Positions 10,037 through 21,880 of a stretch of 64,000 nucleotides of DNA are shown here, one piece after another. Position numbers and translations under genes: made by a program. Position 1 is the stretch's first letter. Every line of letters begins with the position of its first letter. Origin of the DNA: Macrothele yani (Eukaryota; Arthropoda; Arachnida; Araneae; Macrothelidae); NCBI GenBank assembly GCA_039090855.1, contig CM076996.1:43986469-44050468 (forward strand), written 5' to 3'. The notes under the pieces are model-generated. The model did no database searches. It was given only the letters and a program-made list of their open reading frames with translations, and was not told the origin of the DNA.

Positions 10037-10277
10037 ATTTTTTTTATCTAAATTAGAGAATTCGACAATTTCTTTAGCTAGTTTTAGATGCAAATCATAC
10101 AGTCCCATTTCCACGAAAGCCCCATCAAGGACGATTGATCGGAAGGCATCGGGTGTCTTTTATAACAACTCTGAGTACAAAAAAGAAGCGTTAGTTATCG
10201 CTTTTGAAATTTTTTTGAAAGTTTCAATTTGTAATTCAAAGAAATTGCCGATTTCTCTAATTTAGATAAAAAAAAAT
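10037..10277. repeat. Foldback repeat with about 38-bp arms
   Basis: Arms 10037-10075 and 10238-10277 share tttttatctaaattagagaa and its complement, with a few mismatches in the middle. The loop has no recognisable coding content. Confidence 0.75.
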
Positions 10278-11303
10278 CGCGATCACGCAGTAATAACGTA
10301 TCTTCAAGTCACGAGATGGACCTTAGTAAAAAATTTGAAAACCTTCTGAATAAACGACGTATTTCTTCCACTTCTTCAAATCCTTCTGTCTCGTCTTAAG
10401 ACAATGTTATTTGCAACATCACAAGTACTGATCTCATTGCAATTCAAAAGCAAGTTTTGTATATATGAAAAAGTGTGAACTTAAAAAAAAATCCGTAGCT
10501 TAGTACTGTTGGGAGAATAACCACCGTTTGATGACGGCAGACTGTTAGATAGACCTAAATCACTATTTGACCTAGACTTTTTAGAAGAAGCATTTCACAT
10601 TTTTCAAAACCGTAATAACCTGGTAAATGATTTATCTTCATCTCCATATATATCGAGCGCATGGAAAGCATTCATCAAAACAGATGGCCGACACGAGACG
10701 TTTGACACGTGAAACTGGTAACATCGTCACACGCAAGAAATGAAAACGCGTAGTCCTGATGAAACTGGAATATAGTTTCCAGCGAAACTGTTCTAGACTT
10801 TAAGTTATAAATATTGCATTCATAAACGTTATTTTCTAAATTAAATGAAATATAATTACGCAATGCCTGTAGTTCAAGTACTTCAAGTAATCAATAATAT
10901 ATAACTGGGAGTATGTCTCGTAGGCGTCAAGACGTTCTTCGACACAGAGGTGATGTAAAAGGGTACTGAAATCCAGAGGTATAAACATTCTCCGAATATA
11001 CCATTTTGTCTATATTGCGGTGCTACTTTGTTGTGGGCAAAAATTGCAAAATAAATTGTTTCTGTAAACGTACTCTTTATCGTTTGTGTTACACTAATGT
11101 TATTTCGATGCGTGTTACTTTAGTCAGATACATACATCCTTCAATTTATGCAATATCCCTAACTTTTTGCGACTAGTGTAGTTGTCCACTTGTAAACAAA
11201 CTGCATTCACAGCTTTATGTTTGGGCTCGCTTCCGACTTGCAAAGTTATCTGATGCCGAACCAGCACATATCTCATTCGGGCAAAAATGTTTTCTTTCGT
11301 ATA
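10278..11303. other. No gene recognised
   Basis: AT-rich sequence with no open frame or repeat that I can assign. Confidence 0.5.
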
Positions 11304-12349
11304 TAGTAAAACCTCAATTATCCGTGGTAATTGGGGAATATTAGAACTCGGATAATTGAAAAACACGGTTAATCCAAACAACGCTTTATTGGGTTAAATA
11401 CATAAAAAACACATAAGATAAACATTCTTGTAGTATGTAAATACAAACCTCAACACTTTAAAGCGTATTTAGGTGGAAAGAAAGTACGTGATTTTTGTTT
11501 GTTTCGCTTACAGCATTATTTTTTTACGTCAACGAATTTGGAAAACTTCAATGTAATCAACATCAGCTTGGCTTTCCACGAATTAAAGTAATGTTTCTGC
11601 AGCTCTTAGTTTGCTGGCCAATATCAAATTCGGCTGCAAGTGATGAAATACTTTCAGCTTTTTCAAATCTTTTAATAATCTCAAATTTATTGTTCACTGT
11701 GAAACAACTCTTTGTCCCAACATTTTAGGGGTTGAAATGCTAGATAAAATTGGTTACACAAGATGAGCACACGAAGAAGCTTTCGTAATGTTTAACAAAC
11801 AAAAGAGGCTAAATTAAATTTGTAATACACTTCATTGCGCACTCTGGCGGCAGAACGGGAAACCAATATGACGACAAATAATTTTTGGGAATCAATATAA
11901 CGACAAATAAGTTTTTTTTTTTTTTTTGATTGAAGGTTTAACGTCTACCGTGAGCTACTCAATGGGCTACAAGCAGTCGCCCGTCCCTAATTTAGGGTCA
12001 CTGGTTCCAGGGATGGGAGAGAGCCAGTGCCGTAAGACAAACACAACACCCATGCCTCACCGGGATTCGAACCCCGACCCCTTTCGGACGAACTATCATA
12101 GGCCATCGCTTAGACCACTGCGCCACGGGGGCGGCACAAATAAGTTTCGACAAATAGTTTCTAGAAGGATGATGCAATATTGTTTAATTGGGATGCAATG
12201 GTATTTAAAGCACGCAGTAACAACGTCTGTTATTATATGAATCCACTAAAATAGAGAATTTAAAAAAATAAAATTTGTATGTAGTACAGAGAGCCACGGT
12301 TAATCCAACCCCACGGATAATTGAGCCCCGGATAAACGGCGTTTCACTG
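11304..12349. mobile_element. Pogo/Tigger-like non-autonomous element
   Basis: The left end tagtaaaacctcaattatcc and the right end (complement cagtgaaacgccgtttatcc) are imperfect TIRs, each next to TA (11302-11303 and 12350-12351). Both ends also carry an inner cacggataattg-type segment. This TIR style is typical of pogo/Tigger elements. No transposase is readable, and a SINE is inserted inside. Confidence 0.65.
11915..12135 (-). mobile_element. tRNA-derived SINE, family 1, with 12-bp TSD
   Basis: On the minus strand it reads gtggcgcagtggtctaagcg, ggttcgaatcccggtgaggc, the body, and a poly-A (poly-T at 11915-11928). The duplication acaaataagttt is at 11903-11914 and 12136-12147. It lies inside the pogo-like element, so it is the younger insertion. 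Confidence 0.9.
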
Positions 12350-12351
12350 TA

Positions 12352-12849
12352 ATAAAAACACAGTAGGATTTACTTTTGCACAAACAAGCATATTGCAATA
12401 CGTCTAATGTATCACTGCTTCATCAAATATTATTACAAGAGATTTTCTTCACCCCTTATAAGATAGAACTTACTGCAATAGTTTGTTTTGCATCTGTTAT
12501 AAAGAAAATGAAGAATTTTGAAAAAAGGTCTTTATGCTCTTACTTTTCTTTCGATGTGTGTGATGATGACACACTCTCATATAATACAGATTATTTATAG
12601 CACTTGGTCTGATCTAAAACTTGAGAGAACAGAGTGCAACCCAAGAATAGGCTTAGACTTCTGAAAATTTCGGGAAGTGCACAGATTCACAAGGCAGGTA
12701 CCGTTTCCAATGTTGAAATTTTAAATGTTTTAATATCGGTACTTGACTTGGACCGTTACTGCCATTGACGGCAAAACACACCTTACCAAGTATCTCGTGA
12801 AACATTCTGCTGTGCATTTCTGATACTGGTAATTGTGAATAACCGGTAA
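12352..12849. other. No gene recognised
   Basis: A 74-codon frame at 12376-12600 has no recognisable domain. Confidence 0.5.
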
Positions 12850-12851
12850 TA

Positions 12852-14072
12852 CACGGTAGAATCGCATTATTGTGACCACCAGCTAATATCCAGAGTAACC
12901 ACCGTGTGCAGCGCGGACAGCAGCTAGACGGGTAGGAAGTAACTCAATAAGGTGCTGGAAGGTGTTCACAGGTATGCGGAGCTATGCTGACTGCATTGCA
13001 TCTGACAGCTGCTAGAGGGTGCGTGGTGGAGAATCCATAGAGCGAACAACACGATCGAGGCGGTCCCACAGATGCTCAATTGGGTTTAAGTCTGGGAAAT
13101 TAGGAGGCCAGGGAAGTACTTTGAAGTCTCCATCGTGATCTTCTAACCACTCTCGGACATTTCTAGCTGTGTGACAAGTCGCATTCTCATGCTGGAAGAT
13201 CCCATTCACACCAGGGAAGACAATCAGCATGTATGGGGTGTACGTCGTCTGCAACGATGGATTCGTAACGAATTCGGTCTATAGTGCCTTCCACAGGTAT
13301 GAGTGGACCCAGAGAATGTCACAAAAACATTCCCCAGACCATAACGCTGCTCCCACCAGCTTGTGTTCTTCCAGCAGTGGTTGAAGTGTGTTTATTTTCC
13401 GATGTTTCTCGCCTTATACGCCAACGTCCATCCGTTCGATGAAGCAGAAAACCTGACTCATCGGAGAAGGCAATCCTTTGACAATCAGCGGAGGTCCAAT
13501 TCTGATACTGCCGTGCAAATGTAAGCCTTTTCTGTCGATGCACCTTCGTTCGCATAGATGCAGTGACCATCCGTCTGCATCGGAGCCCCATACGCAGCAG
13601 GGTTCGCTGAACTGTCGTTTTAGATACACTTCCGGTAGCCCTCTGGTTCATTCGGCCAGCGAGTTGCTCCACTGTAGCGTGTCGATTGGCCCACACGCAC
13701 CTTCAAAGCCGACGTTCACCTCTCACATCAATGGCACGTGGTGCTCAGCAGTTTTCACGCCGCTTATTCGCAATGATGCCATTTCTCCAATCACAATAAA
13801 CTTTAACCACAGAAGCACGCTAACAGTTCATAAACTGCGCTGCCTCAGAAATACTACCACACTTGACCCGAAAGCCAATAATCATCCCTTTTTGCAAATC
13901 TGATAAATCGCTCCTTTTATCCACGACAGCAACAAGGGATATGTTTTCATAATGCCTACAAGCATACCTTATATACCCTCCAAGCCAGCTCATGACACGT
14001 GCTTTCTTTCATTGGATACACCCTGTTGATGTCAAAAGTAGAAGGTGGTCACAATAATGTGACTCAAGTGTG
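12852..14072 (-). mobile_element. Complete-length Tc1 element (1221 bp)
   Basis: 29-bp TIRs (inner part cattattgtgaccacc) lie at both ends, flanked by TA at 12850-12851 and 14073-14074. The length is somewhat short for Tc1. Confidence 0.9.
12900..13960 (-). pseudogene. Tc1 transposase relic
   Basis: Minus-strand reading gives an N-terminal segment with stops (GMIIGFRVKCGSISEAAQF), then a good stretch 13319-13696. That stretch has a second helix-turn-helix (ATVEQLAGRMN, VSKTTVQRTLLRMGL), RIAFSDESGFLLHR (first Asp) and GGSSVMVWGMF before a stop. Next come SLGPLIPVEG and the stretch 13012-13254 with FQHENATCHTARNVREWL and PNFPDLNPIEHLWDRL, ending GGYSGY. The usual Asp of the DNA block is Glu (HEN), so one catalytic residue is altered in addition to the stops. 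Confidence 0.88.
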
Positions 14073-14085
14073 TAATAGCTGTAAT

Positions 14086-14415
14086 GAGACGGGCTAGTGG
14101 AGAATAATGTTGATTTTATGAATTTTAGTGGTTAATGCTTAATTTTATGAATTTTAGTGGTTAATGCATAATTTTTCGGGTAATTACATAGAATCTGTAG
14201 TGGTTAATGCTTAATTTTAATTTGTAAATAATTAAGAACCTTGCATTTTAAGAATGTTTTAAAAGCTGAAATCGTGGGAAACTTTTGCGAAGAATATAGT
14301 TGAGGTTCTATTTGCGGAGCCAGCAAATCTCATAAAATAATTAGTAAGTCGGCTAACTTCCTGAGAATGATAACACACCGGACGCCAGGTTCCTGTATCC
14401 ACAACAGAAGATTGC
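14086..14415 (+). repeat. Diverged interspersed repeat with short internal tandem units
   Basis: Three approximate 29-bp units (gaattttagtggttaatgct and variants) at about 14111-14216 lead into sequence homologous to 9541-9805. Confidence 0.65.
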
Positions 14416-15281
14416 TTTTTAGGACTATTCATTAGTATTTCCGTACTAAGAAAATGGGTCCTTCGGGTTAGTGCTACTAGCCCGTAGACATTTTTGGAAG
14501 ATGAGAAAAGAGGTTTTGCGACGGTGTTCTGGTGGCGGTCATCGTTCAGCGCTGGACACCAGAGTTTGGAAGTTAGTCGTGGGAAGCGATGGCTGAGAGA
14601 GGAGTTTTTGAAGAAGGAAGAAGATGACATGTTTGGCGGGGAGTTGCTGACTGGGAGAGCGAGAGAGAGAGAGAGAGAGAGAGAGCTTGATGGGTTTGAG
14701 GAAGGAGTTTCGAGAAAGGGGTGATGATCTAGCGCGCACGGAAAGTCATGGAGGAAGCAGGCAGTTAACGAACGATGTTGGAACTTGGACTTCAGAGGCA
14801 GCCCAGCCGCTGGCGATTGTTTGTGCATAGTGGATGATGCAAGAACCGTAACCACGGAACGCTGATGGTTTCGGTTGAGCCTTAAAAAGTAAAAAAGGAG
14901 ACGAAGTGCGAACATAGGTAAATGCGTAATTGTGAAGAGAGAATTGAATAAGAAGTTTGTGATTTTTTTTTTTTTTTTGTACTAGCGTGTGTGTCTGTGT
15001 GTGTATGTTTCTATTTTTACATATAAATGCATTAGCAATCTTGTCCTCATCGCCTATCATTTTGTGTGAGTCACTCCTCGAAAAGGTAAGACTTTCACTT
15101 GTCAATAGATATTCGAGACAGACAATGGGCTTGGGGCCAGGCGAGAACTCACTCCGATATTCGCCGATGACCCGCTATCTGTTTAAATAGATTGCGAAGA
15201 AAGAATTTCATATCAGTCACAAAATACCTTTCATTCAACTATGACGTATTCATTTATGATGTCTACGGTGCTATTCGAACC
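14416..15281. other. No supported gene; (GA)n tract and poly-T
   Basis: A 218-codon minus-strand frame (14259-14915) crosses a (GA)n tract at 14661-14690, which accounts for its serine/leucine run. Nothing else in it resembles a known domain. A poly-T lies at about 14962 and a short TG-rich run at 14984-15006. Confidence 0.55.
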
Positions 15282-15325
15282 AGGGCCTATTTACGCATAG
15301 GCCCGGGCCTAGGGTCCCGCATTTT
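15282..15325 (+). repeat. GGGCC-rich hairpin motif, copy 1
   Basis: gggcctatttacgcataggccc is palindromic at its ends and preceded by ttcgaacca. A related inverted copy lies near 17142-17180. Confidence 0.55.
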
Positions 15326-16565
15326 AGGGGGCCCCAGAACCACAACGCAAAAAAAATATGCTTTTTTATTAATATATTTTGAATGGTAAAAACACTTGGG
15401 GGGGGGGAGCGTTTTTCTTCCTGAAATGAAGATTAATACTGGTGGTTTTACTAAGCTCTTTCAACTACCACCTCATTTCAGCTGAAGTTCAGTTACGTCA
15501 TGTCGTGTCACTTTCATCTGAAACTTGCAAATGAAATATAAATGTGCTTGATATCTTCCCATTATTATACACCTCTCGAGAGATTCTGCATTGCTAAGAC
15601 ACGTTGTAGAAGCTTGCGTATTCCATATTGTAAAGTATCAGATTTTAAATTTGTTTGGGTCTGAATTATGTGAATTAATGAGCTGAATAACGTGCTTTTA
15701 TGAGCGTGAGAATTATCCACTTATGCATGTTTGCTCAAATCTAAGTATCATTCCTCTGTTAATAGAATTATTCTGCCATAACACTGAACACATCTTCTGT
15801 GATTAATCAACTACATGGAAGTTCACCTTGCCCTCCCAAAATCAGTCTGTACCAAGTCTAAATAATGTTCATCGGTTAAAAATAAAATTAAAAGGGGGTG
15901 AATAACTTAACATCTGTGGATATTTGAATTAATAATTATATGCGAAAATAGCTATACTAAACTATTAAATAGTTTTAGTAGAAGTTCAATCTATACATAC
16001 ATACATACACCTGAACACCAAATTACGTGGGAGATAGGCAATGTTAATAATTATTTTACTCATCACCCCCTTCTTGTAGAACTGTGCTGATGTTCGTATT
16101 TGTGTTGAAGTTTGAACGCGGAATATCTTCAATGACGTGGTACAGCACCAGACAAGAAGCATGATCGATTGCAAGCCAGAAGGATTGAAACCGGAGTAAG
16201 GTGAGCGCAACACGTGTTGCTCCATTTGCTTCATTGCCGTTTTTATGTCTCACTAAATATAACCTATGTTAGGATTCAAGATTTAAATACTGTACATAAA
16301 TAAATATTCTTAATTTCAACTATAAATATTTCATTATCATTGAAGTCAACTTGCCTATTCGAAACTCATATACTACGTGTATAACAGTATTATGGAGGAC
16401 CTTGTCCTAATATACATTGCTATTAAATAGTGTTTTACTTACCAGTCTCTATTTCTAAGCACAAATTTCCTTCCTAATATAAAGACTTAATAAAACTAGA
16501 TATTTCTTATTTTTTCCAGCACAGTATCCCACTTATTAAATCAACTTTTAAATTAATTGATAACA

Positions 16566-16910
16566 CAATGAAGGAAGAAATATTCCTCATAATACATGGG
16601 AAATCGATAGAATATTCAAAGCAAACAGAATATAAATTCTGAATTTGCTTGTACTACTTACTGGTCATTTACAGACAAATCAATGAAGAAAGAAATATTC
16701 CTCATAATACATGGGAAATCGATAGAATATTCAAAGCAAACAGAATATAAATTCTGAATTTGCTTGTACCACTTACTGGTCATCCACAGATAAATCAATG
16801 AAGGAAGAAATATTCCTCATAATACATGGGAAATCGAAAGAATATTCAAAGCAAACAGAATAGAAATTCTGAATTTGCTTGTAACACTTACTGGTCATCC
16901 ATGTAACTCT
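16566..16910. repeat. Three tandem copies of a 115-bp unit
   Basis: Units start at 16566, 16681 and 16796 with caatgaaggaagaaatattc (one variant caatgaagaa). Each includes aatattcaaagcaaacagaa, ctgaatttgcttgta and cttactggtcat. Divergence between copies is only a few bases. Confidence 0.93.
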
Positions 16911-16937
16911 CGCAGATAACTTGAAAAACCAACTACA

Positions 16938-16997
16938 TGGAAGTTCACCTTCCATGTATAGTTGATTTTTCATGACTACATGGAAGGTGAACTTCCA
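16938..16997. repeat. Inverted repeat tggaagttcaccttccatgt
   Basis: Arms at 16938-16961 and 16976-16997 pair around a short loop. A related stretch (aactacatggaagttcacct) also occurs at about 15810. Confidence 0.8.
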
Positions 16998-17014
16998 AAA
17001 ACTTGGAGTAATGT

Positions 17015-17071
17015 GGTACAAACAAATTCAGAATTTATATTCTGTTTGCTTTGAATATTCTAATTGATAAC
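17015..17071 (-). repeat. Inverted partial copy of the 115-bp unit
   Basis: caaattcagaatttatattc then tgtttgctttgaatattcta is the reverse complement of the centre of the 16566-16910 units. Together with 16938-16997 it makes a larger foldback. Confidence 0.85.
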
Positions 17072-17141
17072 ATTTAGTGGCGATAAATGTACTTACTCTT
17101 TCAAGAATGTGGATGGATAGCGTCCTCATCTTGTGCTGTAC

Positions 17142-17180
17142 CTAGGGCCCGATTCTGTGTAAATCGGGCCCTGATTCGAA
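17142..17180 (-). repeat. GGGCC-rich hairpin motif, copy 2
   Basis: agggcccgatt and aatcgggccct form a perfect 11-bp stem around ctgtgta. The flank gattcgaac is the inverted match of the flank at 15282. Confidence 0.65.
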
Positions 17181-17412
17181 CCCTACAATATTCTGATGTA
17201 ATTAAGTGATGGCACAAGAAATAGTCAACAGCACTGTGACAGATTAATTAAAACGTATGAGAAAATATTAATGAAATTCATTCATAAAATTTGATATTGG
17301 GAATTTGCTCAGAGGGTAAATTTAGTTGCATCTGTTGCCTCAGCATGCTTCCTCGCCGTATATAAACATATGTATAAATGTTAATTGAACATAACACGTT
17401 TTCCACAAAGCA

Positions 17413-17600
17413 ATGCCTGGCGCAGTAATCTAAGCGCTGGCATACGACCATTTCTTCCGAGATGGGTCCTAGCTTAAATCCCGGGCGAAACATGAATCGT
17501 CGGTCTGTCCCACGGCATCGGCCTTTCCACTTCCCTGGAACCATTAGCCCCAAATGAGTGCCGGGAAATGTTGCCTCTAAGCTGCGCGCAGCGATTTAAC
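17413..17600 (+). mobile_element. tRNA-derived SINE, family 1, degraded
   Basis: atgcctggcgcagtaatcta begins the A-box region, agcttaaatcccgggcg is a decayed B-box region, and ttccctggaaccattagccc plus cgcagcgatttaac are the body. The A tail is lost. Confidence 0.7.
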
Positions 17601-18296
17601 TTCCTCCGCGCAGTAAGCATTTTAGATTAAAATTCCTAATTAATGTTCATAAATCGAAAATCAATTACCTGCAACGATATTACTAAATAAATAAAATTCG
17701 GGCTCTCAAAAGTCAAAACAAAACTTTTGTTAAATGCCGTTCGTCTCATTGTCCTCTTCATTCTTAAAGGCTTCGTAGCCTCGTGCGAGCAGATAGTGAA
17801 CGCGAGAATGCGGATTAGTGATTTTCCCACCCTGTGTACAAGTTTTGGAAAAGTCACAAAAGCCGAAGACATCAGCTGACAACTTCTTCCTTCATAAATG
17901 GTAAACAATATTTTCCGAGTACTCTCAAAGATAGTAGAGTCCTAAATTCCCACGGTCGAGTCTTTGGTTTGGGGGAAAAAACTGAGATGCGATTTATTCC
18001 TTGAAAGGACTGTCAAATCAGAGCGATTTTGCACTTGTTCTATTTGAACTAATAATCATTTTGCATTTAGTTGTTATTTTGTTTCTTATTCTCCTTGGTA
18101 TTTTGTTATGCAAAGAAACTATGTATTATGCGTAAACATGCTTTTCCTAATTTTCTGTGTTTTTATTCCAGAAGTAAGTTTGAGCTTCTCTCTTTTTATA
18201 AAATAAAAATTTTAATTGATGAAATGTTTTTAATATTTTTTTATTTAAAATCAATTGGGGAAAGAACGGTGATAAAAATGGGGGGATTATTAAAAA
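17601..18296. other. No gene recognised
   Basis: A 90-codon minus-strand frame at 17636-17908 has no recognisable motif. Confidence 0.5.
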
Positions 18297-18622
18297 TAAG
18301 GGTTCCAATCTATGTCCCAACTTGTACTGCATTAGTAAGAGAAGCTGAGAGAATAAAATTTTTTGTCCAAGTAGTTTTGATGCCTGCCTAGCTCATTGGG
18401 TTAGGCGCGCATCGCCCATAGCCGCTTAGAGGGAATATTGGTTACTCCGGCATGCTTGCGAAGAAAGAAAGGTTTCAATCCAAGCTCCAACTTCTACTGC
18501 ATTATTAGTAAGAGAAGCTTAGAAAATAAATTTTTTTGCCCAAGTAGTTTTGATGCCTGCCCAGCTCATTGGGTTAGGCGCGCATTGCCCATGGCCGCTT
18601 AGGGGGAATATTGGTGCCTGGT
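18297..18622. repeat. Tandem duplication, about 170-bp unit
   Basis: ggttccaatc... (18301) and ggtttcaatc... (18471) start two copies that share actgcattagtaagagaagc, tagttttgatgcctgcc and agctcattgggttaggcgcg. The last segment resembles a tRNA A box, so the unit may be SINE-derived. Confidence 0.75.
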
Positions 18623-19243
18623 GACTTTTTTTTTTTTTTTACCCCTTCCCAAAAGTACACTGCAAAATTTTTTCTGAAATTCACGAGCCACTTTCCATCA
18701 TTTATTTCGTGAATTAACGAATCATATTTCTAATACAACCTTTTCCGTGAAATGACGGAAAGAAACCTGAATTTCTCGGATTTTTCGTACCACGGAAAAA
18801 TTCTGAATTTTCTGAAACCTTTCCGCAGTTTTTTTCCTATATTGACGGTAAATTACCGTTTTAGATAGGTGTTAACGGAAAATTCTGAATTTTCACAAAA
18901 TCTTGCCGCTATTTCTTTTGTATATTAACGAAAAAATTCCGTTCTCACTTTTCCCGTATCCGTATGACGAGAAATTATCGGTAATAGGAGCGATTAATGA
19001 GAATTTTTGTGGTTTGATTAACTTTTAAATTTCAATCGTCTGTCGAATTTTGAAGTTCCGTAGCGAGATCGGATATTGTGGATAGCATATCGCATGAATT
19101 CTGTTTATTGTGGCACTGGATATTTCTTCTCCTCTCGCCTATTTTGTGCACCAGCTATTTAAAATATATATTGTGTTACTGTAAGAAGTCGGGTACCTAT
19201 TTGTACAGATGTTGGTTATACGATGTCTATGCACCAATCTTTG

Positions 19244-19430
19244 GACAACTTAAGGCAAAAAGCTATTATAGCTACTAAGAGTAAATTTTATATTTAGGAG
19301 GTTTTTTTTAAATAACACTATAAAGAGTACATTTCACCTTTTTATAAAGATAAGTGAAAGTCATTGTCAGTTGAAAAAAATAAAGTTGCAAAGCATTTTG
19401 TTGCTTCGAAAAATCAGGATAAAAATGCTT
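19244..19430 (+). repeat. Interspersed repeat, inverted match at 60216-60402
   Basis: taagagtaaattttatattt, gtacatttcacctttt, gaaagtcattgtcagtt and ttttgttgcttcgaaaaatc occur in the same order in the complement of 60216-60402. Confidence 0.8.
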
Positions 19431-19596
19431 AATTTGTGAAAAGTCCTCCTACAGAAAAAACAATTATTACAAACCTATTCAGAAAAAAAAATAAGCTCCA
19501 ACAGAAAATAAAGTGACTAAATTACTCGTATTAATGACAAAAAAATTTTCATTGTCAAGCAGTTTGTTTTAAGATGTACGGGATTCGAATTTCCGA

Positions 19597-19668
19597 GTGT
19601 CTGTGGCTCAGTGGTTAAAGGCATGCGTTAACTGTTCAAGCGGCGCGGGTTCAATCCTGACTGGAGCG
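19597..19668 (+). repeat. tRNA-like sequence (SINE head or tRNA relic)
   Basis: ctgtggctcagtggttaaag is A-box-like and gcgggttcaatcctgac is B-box-like at normal spacing. Paired acceptor ends are weak. Confidence 0.5.
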
Positions 19669-19940
19669 AAAGGATTATCTGGGGAGCGGACTGAAAAATG
19701 CAGGCTCGTCGGTTTTGCGGAATTTCAGTTTAAATACGGAAAAACCTGAAATGAATTTTTCTGAAGTAATCGGAATTTCTGACTACGGAAAATCTGTGAA
19801 AATACGGAAGTTAAAATAAACGGGCGCTTTTAGAAACGGAAATTTCTGAAGGAGATGGATACCTACCGACAACTTTGGAGCACGTTATTTTCAGAAATTT
19901 TCCGTGAATTCACACCACTTATTTTTTACATTGCAAACAA

Positions 19941-20534
19941 CTGCTCACGATGATCATTATCCTACGCCCCCCAGAAAAAAAAACAAAAAAAAACGGAGCA
20001 TTGGGATCTCTTCTCATCCCCATCCACGATGTCACTGAACAGGTTACGGTACCAATTTCAATGAAGTTTATCCTCTGTCATCACCATTATGGTTACGAGT
20101 TCACCATCAAGAGGCGAGAATTGTACCCTCGACCCCCCCCCCCCCAAGAGAGTAGTAGTCGGCCGGTTAGCACGAAGCGTTGTCCTATGCACGCCTAGAG
20201 TGTAGATAGGGACAGTTATTAGGCTTACGTCACTAAAAAAGATGTATTATAAATGGTAATATTTCCCCCATTTTTTAAACTGGGTTTCTTTGATCGAATA
20301 CGTTAAATTCATTTTAAATCTTGGCGAATAAAATGAAATCGTTCAATTGCGAAATTTGAAGTATTTACATCAAATTTTAAAATTTCAGAATTTGAATCAT
20401 TGTGTAAAAATTAAATATACTAAATCAATAAAAATATTGGTATCTTAAAAACAAATAACTGTATTTTGCATATTGCTTTAGTTTTATTTTTTGATTACTT
20501 ACTATAAGCGAAGGATAGCTTGGACCAATTCAAA
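19941..20534. other. No gene recognised; poly-C run
   Basis: A C14 run lies at about 20131-20144. The remainder is AT-rich with no assignable feature. Confidence 0.55.
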
Positions 20535-20536
20535 TA

Positions 20537-21755
20537 TTGGGTGTCCGGAAAATAACAGCGTTTTGGCATAGGACAGTTCCACGACGTAAAACTGCATATT
20601 TTCTGCGGGGCAGTTTTCCTGTGTTAAAAACGAATGAAAGCGCGTACTGTGGGGAATCAAACGAGGCGCGTGAAGCACATTTCGCGATCTATGCGTTGAA
20701 CTTGTACTGCTGTCAGTTGCAATGGCAACAAAGTTTGAAATATTGGTTCTATTGCGACGTAACTGGAAACAGAATTTAAAGCTGCTGAAGCAGTCTGAAA
20801 ATTTAATGAAGTTGAAGGTAAAGGCCTACTGTTACTCGGACCGCGCAAACATGGTTCAAGAAATTTGCAGCTGGTGACTTAAGCTTGAAAAGAAAGAAGG
20901 CCCCAGTAGGCCCTTTGCTACTGATTCGGACGCCTGCAAGCGGCTGTGGAAGACAATCCACGAACAAGCACTCGCAAATTGTCAGAAGAACTGGAAGTTT
21001 ATAAATTTACCATCGCTGAGCACCTGCACAAGATCGGAAAGGTCTGCAGACGATGCCGTGAGGTGCCTCATGAGCTCACCCCAGCTCAAACTCAACGAAT
21101 TGTCCAGGTATACAAGGAACTGCTCAGAAATTCCCGCAATACTCGATTTATCAAAACGAATAGCTGCTGGGGAAGAAAAGTGGATGTAATCTAGATTCTT
21201 CCCAACTGCGGTTGAAATAGAGATGAATCAGCTTTACCTACCTCCAAACATGGTGGAATTAGGAAGGTGTAATCCACTTTGATCTCATTCCGAATTGTCG
21301 GTTTATCAATCCAAACTGTATTCTCAGCAACTGGACACGATGTGTGACAAACTTTGGCGGAAGTACCCTGCCGTAGTCAACCGAAAACGAGCACTGCTGT
21401 AACAAGACAATGCAAAATCTCATATATATATCGCTAATCGGACCAAAGTTAAACTTCAAGAACTGCATGGAATCAAGCTGATGCCTCATACAGCCCGGAC
21501 CTTGCCCCTTCAGACTACCACTTGTTTCGTGTGATGGCGCATTTTCTCCGTGGTAAAGAGTAGACTACTTTGAACGATGTTGAACTCTAAATCGAAAGCT
21601 TGATACCAACGCAGGAATTGAACAACTGGCAAACACATGGGTTCAGACTATTGAGCATGATGGCATGTACTTTGAAATTTAGCTTGAATTCTTACAAGGT
21701 TCTTGGTAAGTGAAACTGTTGTATCAAAAACGCCATTTTTTTCTGGACACCCCAA
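20537..21755 (+). mobile_element. Full-length mariner (1219 bp)
   Basis: TIRs ttgggtgtccggaaaa and ttctggacaccccaa are each flanked by TA (20535-20536 and 21756-21757). Confidence 0.9.
20721..21690 (+). pseudogene. Mariner transposase, heavily decayed
   Basis: The coding region begins ATG GCA ACA AAG TTT GAA. Helix-turn-helix sequence is readable in several frames, for example DNPRTSTRKLSEEL with HLHKIGKVCR at 20946-21060. It is followed by VPHELTPAQTQ, LDTMCDKLWRKYPAVVNRKR and a QDNAKSHI block (second catalytic Asp). Then come KLQELHGIKLMPH and traces of the YSPDLAPSDY block in another frame. Many stops and frameshifts make this one of the older mariners in the window. Confidence 0.85.
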
Positions 21756-21880
21756 TAATTAGCAAGACAAATTACGAGAAACATTTTTTGCCGCACTTTC
21801 CGAGTATTCTGTTGCTTAACAATCTTGTGTCTTAAGAAATCATTCGGAAGCGATGCATGATTTCCAGAAAAGGGCATTTA

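Larger units (their letters stand above)
18660..19940. mobile_element. Unclassified element rich in acggaaa/ttctgaa motifs
   Basis: The ends carry ttctgaaattcacgagcc (18670) and, inverted, gaaattttccgtgaattcac (19895). Both flanks, 18700-18990 and 19725-19910, are dense in acggaaa and ttctgaa words in both orientations, as in elements with subterminal repeats. No transposase is readable. Boundaries are uncertain. Confidence 0.4.

Noticed and set aside
14259..14915. 218-codon minus-strand open frame, the longest outside transposases
   Set aside because: Its Ser/Leu run comes from a (GA)n microsatellite, the start overlaps a dispersed repeat, and no domain or splice context is visible.
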